Positions 25,897-33,885 of a stretch of DNA of 45,416 nt are shown piece after piece. The translations under genes were made by a program, and so were the position numbers. How positions within the stretch are numbered: the first letter of the stretch is position 1; the number at the start of each line of letters is the position of its first letter. Location of the stretch: positions 1 through 45,416 of the forward strand of contig JAFXVY010000131.1 of NCBI GenBank assembly GCA_017534595.1, read 5' to 3'. The notes under the pieces were generated by a model. It searched no databases, was not told the DNA's origin, and saw only the letters and a program-made list of their open reading frames with translations. The DNA is from Ruminococcus sp. Its GTDB lineage: Bacteria; Bacillota; Clostridia; Oscillospirales; Ruminococcaceae.

Positions 25897-27267
25897 ATGA
25901 AACACACCGACATCAAGGCGATCTTTGAGGACAAAAGCTTTATCGGGCAGAGCGTTACCGTCTGCGGCTGGGTGAGAACGTCGAGAGACTCCAAAAACGT
26001 GGCGTTCATCGAGCTCAACGACGGCACCACCTTAAAGCACATCCAGGTCGTTATCGACAAGAGCTCTGATATCGCGCTCGACGAAGCCCTCAAGCTCGGC
26101 ACCTCCCTCAGAGTTACCGGCAAGGTAGTCGAGGGCAGGAACGAGACCTCCGAGATCAACGCCGAGAGCATCGAGGTGCTCGGAGTATGCCCGGCGGAGT
26201 ACCCGCTGCAGAAGAAAAGGCACACCCTTGAGTTCCTGCGCACCATGCCCCACCTCAGAGGCAGGACAAACACCTTCAACGCAGTGTTCCGCGTAAGATC
26301 CACCGCCGCTGCCGCCCTGCATGAGTATTTCCAGAGCAGGAACTATGTATATGTAAACACCCCGCTCATCACCGGCTCCGACTGCGAGGGCGCAGGCGAG
26401 ATGTTCCAGGTGACTACTGTCGGCTTCGACCCCTCGATCAAGAGCGAGGAGGAGTATTTCGCCAACGACTTCTTCGGTCAGAGAGCAGGCCTCTCGGTAT
26501 CCGGTCAGCTCGAGGGCGAGATGGCAGCTATGGCCTTCGGCAAGATCTACACCTTCGGACCCTCGTTCAGAGCCGAGAAGTCCAACACCCCGAGGCACGT
26601 TGCCGAGTTCTGGCATATCGAGCCGGAGATCGCATTTGCCGAGCTCCCCGATGTTATCGAGGAAGCTGAGGGCATGATAAAGTTCGTTGTGAAGAAGGTG
26701 CTCGACACCTGCCGCACCGAGATCGAGTTCTTCGATCAGCACTTCGAGAGGGGTCTTATCGCCAAGCTCGAGGAGCTCATCTCCCACGATTTTGCGGTCT
26801 GCACCTATACCGAGGCTATCGAGCTGCTCAAGAAGTCCGGCAGAGACTTCCAGTACCCCGTTGAGTGGGGCTGCGACCTTGCCACCGAGCACGAGCGCTA
26901 TATCTCCGAGGAGGTATTCGGCAAGGCGGTATTCGTTACCAACTATCCCAAGGAGATCAAGTCCTTCTATATGAAGCAGAACCCCGACGGCAAGACCGTT
27001 GCGGCAGTGGACCTGCTGGTTCCCGGCGTCGGCGAGATCATCGGCGGCAGCGAGAGAGAGGCTGACTACGACAAGCTCCTTGCCGCTATGCAGGAGAGAA
27101 AGATGTCCCTCGAGCCCTACGCCGACTACCTCGATCTGAGAAAGTTCGGTTCGGTGCCTCACGGCGGCTTCGGCCTCGGCTTTGAGAGACTTATCATGTA
27201 TGTGACCGGCATCGGCAACATCAGAGATGTTATCTTCTTCCCGAGAACTGTCGGAAACATCAGATAA
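25897..27267 (+). CDS. asnS: Asparaginyl-tRNA synthetase, 456 aa
   Basis: A class IIb synthetase that charges tRNA-Asn with asparagine in the cytoplasm. An N-terminal OB-fold anticodon-binding domain (VTVCGWVRTSRDSKNVAFI onward) covers about 1-105. The catalytic domain follows, with motif 2 as F-R-A-E-K-S-N-T-P-R-H-V-A-E-F-W-H-I-E-P-E and motif 3 as G-F-G-L-G-F-E-R-L-I-M-Y. The C-terminus NIRDVIFFPRT is typical of AsnRS. Length is normal for the family. GAAAGGAAAG precedes the ATG. It is the first gene behind an asparagine T-box, so expression should rise when tRNA-Asn is uncharged. Confidence 0.98.
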   Translation: MKHTDIKAIFEDKSFIGQSVTVCGWVRTSRDSKNVAFIELNDGTTLKHIQVVIDKSSDIALDEALKLGTSLRVTGKVVEGRNETSEINAESIEVLGVCPAEYPLQKKRHTLEFLRTMPHLRGRTNTFNAVFRVRSTAAAALHEYFQSRNYVYVNTPLITGSDCEGAGEMFQVTTVGFDPSIKSEEEYFANDFFGQRAGLSVSGQLEGEMAAMAFGKIYTFGPSFRAEKSNTPRHVAEFWHIEPEIAFAELPDVIEEAEGMIKFVVKKVLDTCRTEIEFFDQHFERGLIAKLEELISHDFAVCTYTEAIELLKKSGRDFQYPVEWGCDLATEHERYISEEVFGKAVFVTNYPKEIKSFYMKQNPDGKTVAAVDLLVPGVGEIIGGSEREADYDKLLAAMQERKMSLEPYADYLDLRKFGSVPHGGFGLGFERLIMYVTGIGNIRDVIFFPRTVGNIR

Positions 27268-27286
27268 AAAAACAGGAGATAACAAA

Positions 27287-28024
27287 ATGAAAGAGACAAC
27301 AGAAAAGAGATCGCTCCTGCCGCCGCTGCTGCCCTCGCGCAGCATCCTGTTCCTGCTGATATTCCTTATCGGCTCGGCAGTGACCGGCAAGGAGCTCGCA
27401 GATATAAGCAACTGGTGGTCGGTTGCCGCAACGCTCGTGAATATAGTTACGGTGGCGGCGATAGTGCTGCTGGCAAGAAAGTCGGGTCAGAGCTATAAGG
27501 AGCTCATAAACTACAAAAAAGGCGGGCGGAGCGTCAAGAAGACGATACTTCTGGTGTACGGCTTCGTCTGCGTCGGAATGGGCGGGATGTATGCCGCGGG
27601 CTTCATGTTCTACGGCAAGTTTATGCCCAAGGTCTCGGTGGATATCGTGGCTCCCATACCCGCAGCGCTGGCGGTGATAAACCTGATCCTGCTGCCCTTG
27701 ACCGTTCCTTTCGCGGAGGACGGCCTCTATCTCGGCTGCGGCGTCGGGAAGATCAGGAACAGCTATGCCGCGGTCATTATATCCGCATTCTTCTACGCGC
27801 TCCAGCATTGCTTTATCCCCACGATGTTCGACGCTAAGTATATGCTTTACAGGTTCGTTTCGTTCCTGCCGGCGGCGGTGCTCTTCTGCGTGTATTTCCG
27901 CAAGAAGAAAGACCCGTTCGCTATCATGATAAGCCACGCGATACTCGACCTTGCCACCGGCGTGATGATAATGCTCACCTCGGTAGTGCCCGGGCTTTAT
28001 GACAGCTGGCAGAGCATGGTGTAA
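27287..28024 (+). CDS. CPBP-like integral membrane protein, 245 aa
   Basis: ATG 27287 is chosen because CAGGAG lies 7-9 nt upstream; an earlier in-frame start would overlap asnS. Six or more hydrophobic segments are visible. The layout resembles the CPBP (CAAX protease/bacteriocin-processing, Abi) family: a V-P-F-A-E-D-G-L-Y-L-G segment where the family has E-E-x-x-x-R, then F-F-Y-A-L-Q-H, then an I-S-H-A-I-L-D-L segment. The Glu-Glu pair is reduced to E-D and the Arg is missing, so protease activity is doubtful. It lies between asnS and a GNAT gene with only short gaps, so it should be co-transcribed under T-box control. A link to asparagine metabolism is not obvious. Confidence 0.7.
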   Translation: MKETTEKRSLLPPLLPSRSILFLLIFLIGSAVTGKELADISNWWSVAATLVNIVTVAAIVLLARKSGQSYKELINYKKGGRSVKKTILLVYGFVCVGMGGMYAAGFMFYGKFMPKVSVDIVAPIPAALAVINLILLPLTVPFAEDGLYLGCGVGKIRNSYAAVIISAFFYALQHCFIPTMFDAKYMLYRFVSFLPAAVLFCVYFRKKKDPFAIMISHAILDLATGVMIMLTSVVPGLYDSWQSMV

Positions 28025-28036
28025 GAGGTGAACAGT

Positions 28037-28474
28037 ATGAGAGTGATCGCACCGGAGGAAGTATACAAGCTCGGGGAGTGCCTTGAAAAGCTGGCCGAGC
28101 ATCACAATGAGGTCTCGGTGAATTTCAAGGGAGCCTTCCCGAAGAAGCCCGTTTCCGAGTCGCTGGCGATATTCGAGGAAGCCGTGCGCAGTGGGAAGTC
28201 AAGGATTGCCGTCATCGAGGACGGCGGCAGAATGGTCGGCTTCTGCAAGACCGACCTTATCGGGATCGACGGCCATATAGATATCCTGATTGTGCTCAAG
28301 GAATACCGCGGCAGCGGATACGGAAAGCTCCTTATGGACTGGGCTGTCGATGATCTGAAACAGCGCGGCGCCGGGCGCATAGAGATAAGAGTCGTTGACG
28401 GCAACGACGCAGTGAGCTTCTACGAAAAATACGGCTTCAAGACCGTTTCGCAGATATTGAGGGCAGACCTCTGA
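28037..28474 (+). CDS. GNAT-family N-acetyltransferase, 145 aa
   Basis: ATG 28037 follows AAGAGGTG by 6 nt; it starts 12 nt after the preceding stop. The GNAT fold is shown by the beta4 strand HIDILIVLKEY and the acetyl-CoA-binding loop E-Y-R-G-S-G-Y-G-K-L-L (motif A, R/Q-x-x-G-x-G/A). The C-terminal GNDAVSFYEKYGF is also typical of the family. It transfers an acetyl group from acetyl-CoA to an unknown amine. The substrate cannot be inferred. Its place inside an asparagine-controlled operon is curious. Confidence 0.9.
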   Translation: MRVIAPEEVYKLGECLEKLAEHHNEVSVNFKGAFPKKPVSESLAIFEEAVRSGKSRIAVIEDGGRMVGFCKTDLIGIDGHIDILIVLKEYRGSGYGKLLMDWAVDDLKQRGAGRIEIRVVDGNDAVSFYEKYGFKTVSQILRADL

Positions 28475-28497
28475 ATACATACGAAAGGAATGATAAT

Positions 28498-29508
28498 ATG
28501 TCAAAAGGACTGGTGATCCCCGAGGGCTACAAGTCGGCTCTCACGCTGAGAGAAACTCAGCACGCTATCAAATACATCAAGGATGTTTTCCAGCAGAACC
28601 TCTCCTTCGCGCTCACACTTGACCGCGTCACCGCGCCGCTGATCGTAACCAAGGCGAGCGGCATCAACGACGACTTGAACGGCGTCGAGCGCAAGGTCGA
28701 TTTCACCATCAAGGAGTTCGACACCAGCGCCGAGGTCGTGCAGTCGCTGGCGAAGTGGAAGAGAATGGCGCTCTACCGCTACGGCTACGCTCCCAAGGAG
28801 GGTATCTATACCGATATGAACGCTATCAGGCGCGACGACAGCGTCGATAACATCCACTCGATCTTCGTCGATCAGTGGGACTGGGAAAAGGTCATCGAGC
28901 GCAGCAACAGAAACGTCGCCTTCCTCAAGGAGACCGTCCGCTCGATAGTCAAGGCCATAGCCTACGCCAAGCGCAAGGTCAGCATAAGGTATCCCGTGCT
29001 CAAGGGCAAGATCTGCGACGAGCCCTTCTTCATCACCACCGAGGAGCTGCTGAAAATGTACCCCGGCACCACCGCCAAGGAGCGTGAGCACCTGATCGCC
29101 AAGGAGCACAAGACCGTGTTCCTCATGCAGATCGGCGGAGCCCTCTCGGACGGCAAGCCCCATGACGGCCGCGCCCCCGACTATGACGACTGGCAGCTCA
29201 ACGGCGACCTGATCTTCTGGAATGACGTGCTGCAGGATTCGTTCGAGGTCTCGTCAATGGGCATCAGAGTGGACGAGAAGTCCCTCGCCTCGCAGCTCGA
29301 GATCGCCGGCGCACAGGACAGGATGCGCTTCGACTATCATAAAATGATCGCCGACGGCACCCTCCCGCTGACCATCGGCGGCGGCATCGGCCAGTCAAGG
29401 CTGTGTATGCTGCTGCTCGAGAAAGCGCATATCGGCGAGGTACAGGTCTCCGTATGGCCCGAGGATATGGCACAGGAGTGCAGGGAAAAGGGGATAGTAC
29501 TGCTGTAA
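28498..29508 (+). CDS. asnA: Aspartate-ammonia ligase (asparagine synthetase A), 336 aa
   Basis: Makes asparagine from aspartate, ammonia and ATP. Recognised by L-R-E-T-Q-x-A-I near the N-terminus, LTLDRVTAPL, the block DLNGVERKVDF, W-K-R-M-A-L, Y-T-D-M-N-A-I-R-R-D and H-S-I-F-V-D-Q-W-D-W-E-K, and the C-terminal T-I-G-G-G-I-G-Q-S-R-L. Length matches the family (about 330). It is structurally related to class II synthetases. Position in the asnS operon gives a coherent unit: when asparagine is short, tRNA-Asn becomes uncharged, the T-box antiterminates, and both the synthetase and asparagine production increase. AAAGGA precedes ATG 28498, and a terminator follows 15 nt after the stop. Confidence 0.97.
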   Translation: MSKGLVIPEGYKSALTLRETQHAIKYIKDVFQQNLSFALTLDRVTAPLIVTKASGINDDLNGVERKVDFTIKEFDTSAEVVQSLAKWKRMALYRYGYAPKEGIYTDMNAIRRDDSVDNIHSIFVDQWDWEKVIERSNRNVAFLKETVRSIVKAIAYAKRKVSIRYPVLKGKICDEPFFITTEELLKMYPGTTAKEREHLIAKEHKTVFLMQIGGALSDGKPHDGRAPDYDDWQLNGDLIFWNDVLQDSFEVSSMGIRVDEKSLASQLEIAGAQDRMRFDYHKMIADGTLPLTIGGGIGQSRLCMLLLEKAHIGEVQVSVWPEDMAQECREKGIVLL

Positions 29509-29523
29509 TACCGCATAACAAAG

Positions 29524-29550
29524 AAGGCACCCGTTCGGGTGCCTTTATTT
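29524..29550. terminator. Bidirectional terminator between asnA and the XRE gene
   Basis: AAGGCACCC and GGGTGCCTT form a stem around GTTC, with TATTTG following on the plus strand. It serves asnA and overlaps the end of the convergent XRE gene. Confidence 0.85.
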
Positions 29551-29760
29551 GTTTGTTTCTTTTTTGTCTGTCCTGCCAAGGAGATAATCGACAGAGACAT
29601 TGTGGAAATCAGCGAGTTTAATGAGTATCTCGGTGGGGATATCTATATCTCCGCGTTCATAGTTGCTGTATACCCTCTGGCTGCAATGAAGGATAGCCGC
29701 AATTTGTGTCTGTGTCATATCGGCATCCTCGCGCAGGTCGCGAATCCGTCTGTATATCAT
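29545..29760 (-). CDS. XRE-family helix-turn-helix regulator, 71 aa
   Basis: A small DNA-binding regulator. ATG at 29760 is chosen because AAAGGAG lies 6 nt upstream on the minus strand. The HTH covers about 15-55: DMTQTQIAAILHCSQRVYSNYE, with Q-T-Q-I-A-A-I-L as helix 2 and the recognition helix after it, then the usual I-P-T-E-I-L-I-K-L-A-D-F and V-S-V-D-Y-L-L-G-R-T-D ending. No effector domain is present. It is divergent from the lipoprotein gene at 29923, and two identical palindromes lie between them, so it probably represses that gene and perhaps itself. Confidence 0.93.
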   Translation of the reverse strand: MIYRRIRDLREDADMTQTQIAAILHCSQRVYSNYERGDIDIPTEILIKLADFHNVSVDYLLGRTDKKETNK

Positions 29761-29840
29761 GATGTTCTCCTTTGGCATTATAAACAAATCTATATTTGTA
29801 TTTTTGTCATAATCATTATAGATTATTTTGACAAAACCTA

Positions 29841-29869
29841 TTGACATTTAGCGACGTTTTCGCTAAAAT
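29841..29869 (+). promoter_or_regulatory. Promoter of the Cys-repeat lipoprotein gene
   Basis: TTGACA (29841-29846), 17 nt and TAAAAT (29864-29869). The first palindrome fills the spacer. Confidence 0.85.
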
Positions 29870-29901
29870 ATAATTAAGGATGTTAGCGAATTTTTCGCTA
29901 A
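29847..29901. promoter_or_regulatory. Pair of operator-like palindromes for the XRE regulator
   Basis: TTTAGCGA-N5-TCGCTAAA at 29847-29867 covers the promoter spacer and -10 box. TTAGCGA-N5-TCGCTAA at 29883-29901 lies in the leader before the ribosome site. The two sites share both half-sites exactly, and their centres are 35 nt apart. That they bind the XRE protein is inferred from location. Confidence 0.8.
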
Positions 29902-29922
29902 ATGCACAAAGGAGGGATAATT

Positions 29923-30948
29923 ATGAAGAAAATTGGAACTTTGTTACTTACTGGCTTGCTTTGTATTACGCTGGTATCTTGCGGTGATGCAGATAGTAAA
30001 AATGACATTTCATTTGCTACTGAACCTGCTACAACTACTACAATTACAAAAATAGAAACCACAACTACAACAACTACAACAACTACTACAACTGCTTGTG
30101 CCCATGAATGGAAAGCTGCAAATTGCTTGGAGCCTGAAACTTGCAGCAAATGTGGGGAGAAAAGAGGCGAAAAAGGAGACCACATTTGGGAAGAGGCAAC
30201 GTGTACTGAACCCAAAACTTGTTCTTTATGTGGAAAAACTGACGGAGAGGCTTTAGGTCATAAATGGAAAGAAGCAACTTGTACTGAACCAAAAATCTGT
30301 GCAGTATGCGGGAACAAAGAAGGTGAGCCTAGTGGACATAAGTGGATAGAGGCAACTTGTCAAGCGCCTAAAACCTGTTCTGTTTGCGGAATAACTACAG
30401 GTGTGTCATTATCACATGATTGGAAAAAAGCAACTTGTACTGAACCAATGACTTGCAAATTATGTGGAACTACCATTGGAGAACCAAATGGACATAAATG
30501 GAGCGACGCAACATATGACAAACCAAAAACCTGTTATATTTGCGGTGCTACGGAAGGAAAACCTCTTGATAGAACCATTCTAAGAGAAATAGCTATTGAA
30601 ACCGTTGATAATTCAGTTAAAAGAATAGATGCTTCATTAAGATCTGGTATAGGTTTAGCGAGGGTTGATAAATACGGAATAAATGAAGCAGATGGTAAGA
30701 ATTATGATATTTACATCTCTTTTGATAGAGCTAGAGAAATGTATCAAAGCTATAGATCTAGTTTCTTAGATTTTATAAATGAATTGAAAGGTTGTTGTAG
30801 TCAATACAAAAAAGTTTTTGAAGAAGTTGGGGACTATGAAACAAATGTCTATATTAGAGTCGGCGCAATGTATCTAGGACAAAGTGTGCTTATATATACA
30901 ATAAAAAATGGAGAAATAACATATGATGCAATAGATACAATAATTTGA
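29923..30948 (+). CDS. Lipoprotein with six Cys-rich tandem repeats, 341 aa
   Basis: ATG 29923 has AAAGGAGGG upstream. The signal peptide ends in the lipobox L-V-S-C20-G, giving a lipid-anchored surface protein. A Thr-rich linker (about 38-60) follows. Six repeats of about 26 residues then span roughly 61-220, with consensus H-x-W-x-x-A-T-C-T-E-P-K-T-C-x-x-C-G-x-x-x-G-E. Each carries three Cys (A-T-C, T-C, C-G), suggesting zinc binding or disulphides; repeat 6 has Y for the first Cys. The C-terminal 120 residues form a separate domain without Cys motifs except a C-C pair, and resemble nothing I can name. The gene is far more AT-rich than its neighbours, a sign of recent acquisition. Probably controlled by the divergent XRE protein. 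Confidence 0.85.
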   Translation: MKKIGTLLLTGLLCITLVSCGDADSKNDISFATEPATTTTITKIETTTTTTTTTTTTACAHEWKAANCLEPETCSKCGEKRGEKGDHIWEEATCTEPKTCSLCGKTDGEALGHKWKEATCTEPKICAVCGNKEGEPSGHKWIEATCQAPKTCSVCGITTGVSLSHDWKKATCTEPMTCKLCGTTIGEPNGHKWSDATYDKPKTCYICGATEGKPLDRTILREIAIETVDNSVKRIDASLRSGIGLARVDKYGINEADGKNYDIYISFDRAREMYQSYRSSFLDFINELKGCCSQYKKVFEEVGDYETNVYIRVGAMYLGQSVLIYTIKNGEITYDAIDTII

Positions 30949-30999
30949 ATGTATATGTGCTTATAATAGAAAAACAGAATTATTAGGAGTGTGATTGTA

Positions 31000-31398
31000 A
31001 TGGCGTTAATCAAATGTCCTGAATGCGGAACATCGGTATCGAGCGAAGCTCCCACCTGTGTACGGTGTGGGTATCCACTAAAACAAAATACAGTTGTTTC
31101 AATCAATACAACTGTTCAGAATCCTCCACCAGGTGGAGTTCCAAGAACTAAAGTAACGGTAAAGCGTTCTAATGATGGAGAATTGATATGGCAAGGAAAA
31201 GTTGGAGATATTATAACCATAAATTGTAAATCCGGAGCAATGGTTGTAGACATAAAAATCCATGGCTTTTTCTCATCGGCTCAAAAAGGTCTTATGCAGG
31301 TTACTATTCAACCAGGTAAAAAATACCAAATTATTAATACACCGGGTGTCTTTTTTCCAACGCATTTTAGTTTAGCTGAAACAGATATCCTGTATTAG
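31000..31398 (+). CDS. Zinc-ribbon protein with C-terminal beta domain, 132 aa
   Basis: ATG 31000 has TTAGGAG 10 nt upstream. An N-terminal zinc ribbon (C6-P-E-C9 and C20-V-R-C23-G) is followed by a Pro-rich linker and a beta-rich domain of about 85 residues (KVTVKRSNDGELIWQGKVGD onward). It has no signal peptide or membrane helix. The domain is similar in look to small beta-sandwich modules joined to zinc ribbons in Clostridia, but I cannot name it. It is AT-rich like the lipoprotein gene 51 nt upstream and likely co-transcribed with it. Confidence 0.75.
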   Translation: MALIKCPECGTSVSSEAPTCVRCGYPLKQNTVVSINTTVQNPPPGGVPRTKVTVKRSNDGELIWQGKVGDIITINCKSGAMVVDIKIHGFFSSAQKGLMQVTIQPGKKYQIINTPGVFFPTHFSLAETDILY

Positions 31399-31408
31399 TT
31401 AGCAAAAA

Positions 31409-31440
31409 ACGCCGCCCCTTTCGGGACGGCGTTCGTTTTG
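31409..31440. terminator. Bidirectional terminator between the zinc-ribbon gene and gap
   Basis: AACGCCG and CGGCGTT form the outer stem, with CCC/GGG inside. CGTTTTG follows on the plus strand, and a T-run (complement of AAAAAA before the stem) follows on the minus strand. Confidence 0.82.
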
Positions 31441-31466
31441 TTTTGTGTTGCGATCAAGCGGTCTGC

Positions 31467-32510
31467 TTAGCCAAGCTCAGCGAAGTACTTGATAGTTCTT
31501 ACCATCTGGCTGGTGTAGCTGTTCTCGTTGTCATACCAGGAAACAACCTGTACCTGATAGCAGGTATCGGAGATCTTGGAAACCATGGTCTGAGTAGCAT
31601 CGAACAGCGAACCGTATCTCATGCCGATTACGTCAGAGGAAACGATAGGATCCTCGTTGTAGCCGAAGCTCTCGGAAGCAGCAGCCTTCATAGCAGCGTT
31701 GATAGCTTCCTTGGTAACTTCCTTGTCGCTCGAGATAACAGCGGTGAGGATAGTGGTGGAACCGGTCGGAACGGGAACTCTCTGAGCAGAGCCGATCAGC
31801 TTGCCGTTGAGCTCGGGGATAACGAGACCGATAGCCTTTGCAGCACCGGTGCTGTTGGGAACGATGTTGGCAGCGCCTGCACGGGCTCTTCTCATGTCGC
31901 CCTTTCTGTGGGGACCGTCAAGGATCATCTGGTCGCCGGTGTAAGCATGGATAGTGCTCATGATACCGCTCTTGATCTCAGCGAAATCGTTGAGAGCCTT
32001 AGCCATGGGAGCGAGGCAGTTGGTGGTGCAGGAAGCAGCAGAGATAATGGTGTCTTCCTTGGTAAGGGTCTTCTCGTTTACGGAATAAACGATGGTAGGC
32101 AGATCGTTGCCTGCGGGAGCAGAAATAACGACCTTCTTGGCGCCTGCGTCAATATGAGCCTGGCTCTTAGCCTTCGAGCAGTAGAAACCGGTGCACTCGA
32201 GGACTACGTCAACGCCCAGCTCACCCCAGGGAAGCTCAGCAGCGTTAGCCATTGCATAGATCTTAAGAGTCTTGCCGTCAACAGTGATAGTGCCGGCCTC
32301 GTCGTCGGACTCTACAGTGTGAAGATTCTCGCCGATGATACCGCAGTAACCCTTCTGAGCGGTGTCGTACTTGAGCAGGTTAGCGAGCATAGAGGGCTTG
32401 GTCAGGTCGTTGATAGCAACAACATCATAACCCTCAGCACCGAACATCTGTCTGAAAGCCAGACGGCCGATACGACCGAAACCGTTGATTGCAACTTTTA
32501 CATTAGCCAT
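31467..32510 (-). CDS. gap: Glyceraldehyde-3-phosphate dehydrogenase, 347 aa
   Basis: A glycolytic enzyme that oxidises glyceraldehyde 3-phosphate to 1,3-bisphosphoglycerate with NAD and phosphate. The Rossmann motif is I-N-G-F-G-R-I-G-R at 8-16. D35 after VVAIN favours NAD. The catalytic C161 lies in S-A-A-S-C-T-T-N-C, and H188 in S-T-I-H-A-Y. The S-loop carries [12 protein letters not shown]. Length is slightly above the usual 330-340. TAGGAGGT precedes the ATG. Codon bias indicates strong expression. It is monocistronic, with its own promoter and terminator. Confidence 0.98.
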   Translation of the reverse strand: MANVKVAINGFGRIGRLAFRQMFGAEGYDVVAINDLTKPSMLANLLKYDTAQKGYCGIIGENLHTVESDDEAGTITVDGKTLKIYAMANAAELPWGELGVDVVLECTGFYCSKAKSQAHIDAGAKKVVISAPAGNDLPTIVYSVNEKTLTKEDTIISAASCTTNCLAPMAKALNDFAEIKSGIMSTIHAYTGDQMILDGPHRKGDMRRARAGAANIVPNSTGAAKAIGLVIPELNGKLIGSAQRVPVPTGSTTILTAVISSDKEVTKEAINAAMKAAASESFGYNEDPIVSSDVIGMRYGSLFDATQTMVSKISDTCYQVQVVSWYDNENSYTSQMVRTIKYFAELG

Positions 32511-32543
32511 GGGATTGTACCTCCTAATAATTATTATACATTT

Positions 32544-32572
32544 ATTATACTACATTCCGAGTGATTTTGCAA
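32544..32572 (-). promoter_or_regulatory. Promoter of gap
   Basis: On the minus strand TTGCAA (32567-32572), 17 nt and TATAAT (32544-32549), about 30 nt before the start codon. Confidence 0.8.
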
Positions 32573-32682
32573 GTCCTTTTCATAGAATATTACTCAAAAT
32601 TTTCACGTTTTTTAATACATTACGACAGCTGTCAAGACTCCGGACTTTATGAAATTCTCTGCCCGCAGACCCATAACATCCC

Positions 32683-32711
32683 TTGACTTTTCTTCATACA
32701 TGAGTTATAAT
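32683..32711 (+). promoter_or_regulatory. Promoter of the histidine-kinase-like gene
   Basis: TTGACT (32683-32688), 17 nt and TATAAT (32706-32711). Confidence 0.85.
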
Positions 32712-32749
32712 TTATTCATAAAGGAACACCACATCGGGAGGTGATGAAC

Positions 32750-33829
32750 TTGGATATTCTTGAAAGCGTAAAGGCCGTATTTGCGCGGTCTGCGGAGAAG
32801 ATAGCAGTCTGCGACGAGAAGCTGAGACCTCTCTGGAGGAATACCGACGAGATCCCGGAGATCCTCCGGCTTGACGATTTCGATACCAAGCCGCTGAACG
32901 AGCCCGTCCTGCCAATTCTGACGGAGACGGTGCTCAGGCACCGCAGCGGCTGCGCGGCGGTCATCTCGCCTCTATACGACGGCGAGGAGCTTGCCGGCTA
33001 TATGCTGCGCTTCGTCGATCCGGAAACGCTCGAGGTCATGGTCTGCCGGTCGGACAAGCGCAAGGAGCTCCCGGGTCTTGCGGGACGCATCCGCGAGACG
33101 ATGTCGGAGCTGCTTCTGAGTTTCGGCTCGAACAACGGTGAGCCCGGGGGGGCTGACAAAGAGCAGACCGTTGACATCGCAACGGTCAAGCGGGTCATGA
33201 TGGGGGTCTACTCGGCGCTCGTGAACTACGAGGAGAGTGCCCGGCTTTACGGCGGAACGGCGAGGGCTGAGGTCATAGACGGTTCCGACACGCTGAAGAT
33301 CATGCTCGGCAGTTATGAGCGCTTCACCGACAATCCCGGCCTTCGGATAGTCAAGCGTATCGAGGACGGCATCTGCATAAAAACGGTGAGGGATATGCTC
33401 GAGCTGATCGTGCTCAATCTGATCGTGAATGTCAGCCTGTACGCCGACGCCGAGGATAAGGAGGCTGTGATCGGTCTCCGCCGCGAGGACGGATACGCTG
33501 TCCTGTGGGTATCGGATAACGGCAGGTCGGCGGATCTTGAACGTATCGAGAGGCTCTCGCATTACAACAACCGCTATCCCGACAGCAGCGAGAGCATGGC
33601 GCTGGCGCTGGCAAGGAAGTTCGCGGAGGACTCCGGCGGAAGCATAGCATTTGAACGCTCCGAAACGGGCGGACTGTGCGTGAGCCTGCGTTTCCCTGAG
33701 GATGAAGTCCAGTTCGGGACGATGCGCTCGACAGCTGTCCCAAGGATGATAATGGAGTTTGACCGCGGGTTCAGCGTGCTTGCGAAGGCATTTGACCCGT
33801 CTTTGACGGAAGACAGGCTGGGAAAATAG
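32750..33829 (+). CDS. Histidine-kinase-like ATPase protein, 359 aa, phospho-acceptor His not seen
   Basis: The start is probably TTG 32750, 8 nt after GGGAGGTG; ATG 32744 and GTG 32741 are too close to that site. The first 120 residues look like a PAS-type sensor (K-L-R-P-L-W-R-N, then a redox- or ligand-style beta fold). A helical region follows where a DHp domain would lie (VKRVMMGVYSALVNYEE), without a clear H-E/H-D phospho-acceptor. A GHKL ATPase domain comes last: N-box V-L-N-L-I-V-N-V-S-L-Y-A-D, G1 box V-S-D-N-G-R-S-A-D, then M-A-L-A-L-A-R-K-F-A-E-D-S-G-G-S-I. It has no transmembrane helix and no adjacent response regulator. It may be a soluble orphan kinase or a degenerate sensor. Confidence 0.7.
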   Translation: MDILESVKAVFARSAEKIAVCDEKLRPLWRNTDEIPEILRLDDFDTKPLNEPVLPILTETVLRHRSGCAAVISPLYDGEELAGYMLRFVDPETLEVMVCRSDKRKELPGLAGRIRETMSELLLSFGSNNGEPGGADKEQTVDIATVKRVMMGVYSALVNYEESARLYGGTARAEVIDGSDTLKIMLGSYERFTDNPGLRIVKRIEDGICIKTVRDMLELIVLNLIVNVSLYADAEDKEAVIGLRREDGYAVLWVSDNGRSADLERIERLSHYNNRYPDSSESMALALARKFAEDSGGSIAFERSETGGLCVSLRFPEDEVQFGTMRSTAVPRMIMEFDRGFSVLAKAFDPSLTEDRLGK

Positions 33830-33834
33830 GACAA

Positions 33835-33885
33835 GCAAAAAAACAGGGAGTCGGGAGGGTTTACCCTCCTTGACTCCCTTTGTGT
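33835..33885. terminator. Bidirectional terminator, kinase-like gene / sugar transferase
   Basis: GGGAGTC-GGGAGGG and CCCTCC-TT-GACTCCC form a long stem around TTTA. On the minus strand it is followed by a T-run (complement of AAAAAAACA), making it strongest for the sugar transferase gene. Confidence 0.9.

Noticed and set aside
26032-27411. 459-codon open frame opposite asnS
   Set aside because: asnS is certain on the plus strand. The antisense frame reflects codon bias and has no ribosome site or recognisable domain.
31443-32564. 373-codon plus-strand frame opposite gap
   Set aside because: gap has full motifs, promoter and terminator on the minus strand. The opposite frame is low-complexity Ser/Leu/Val.
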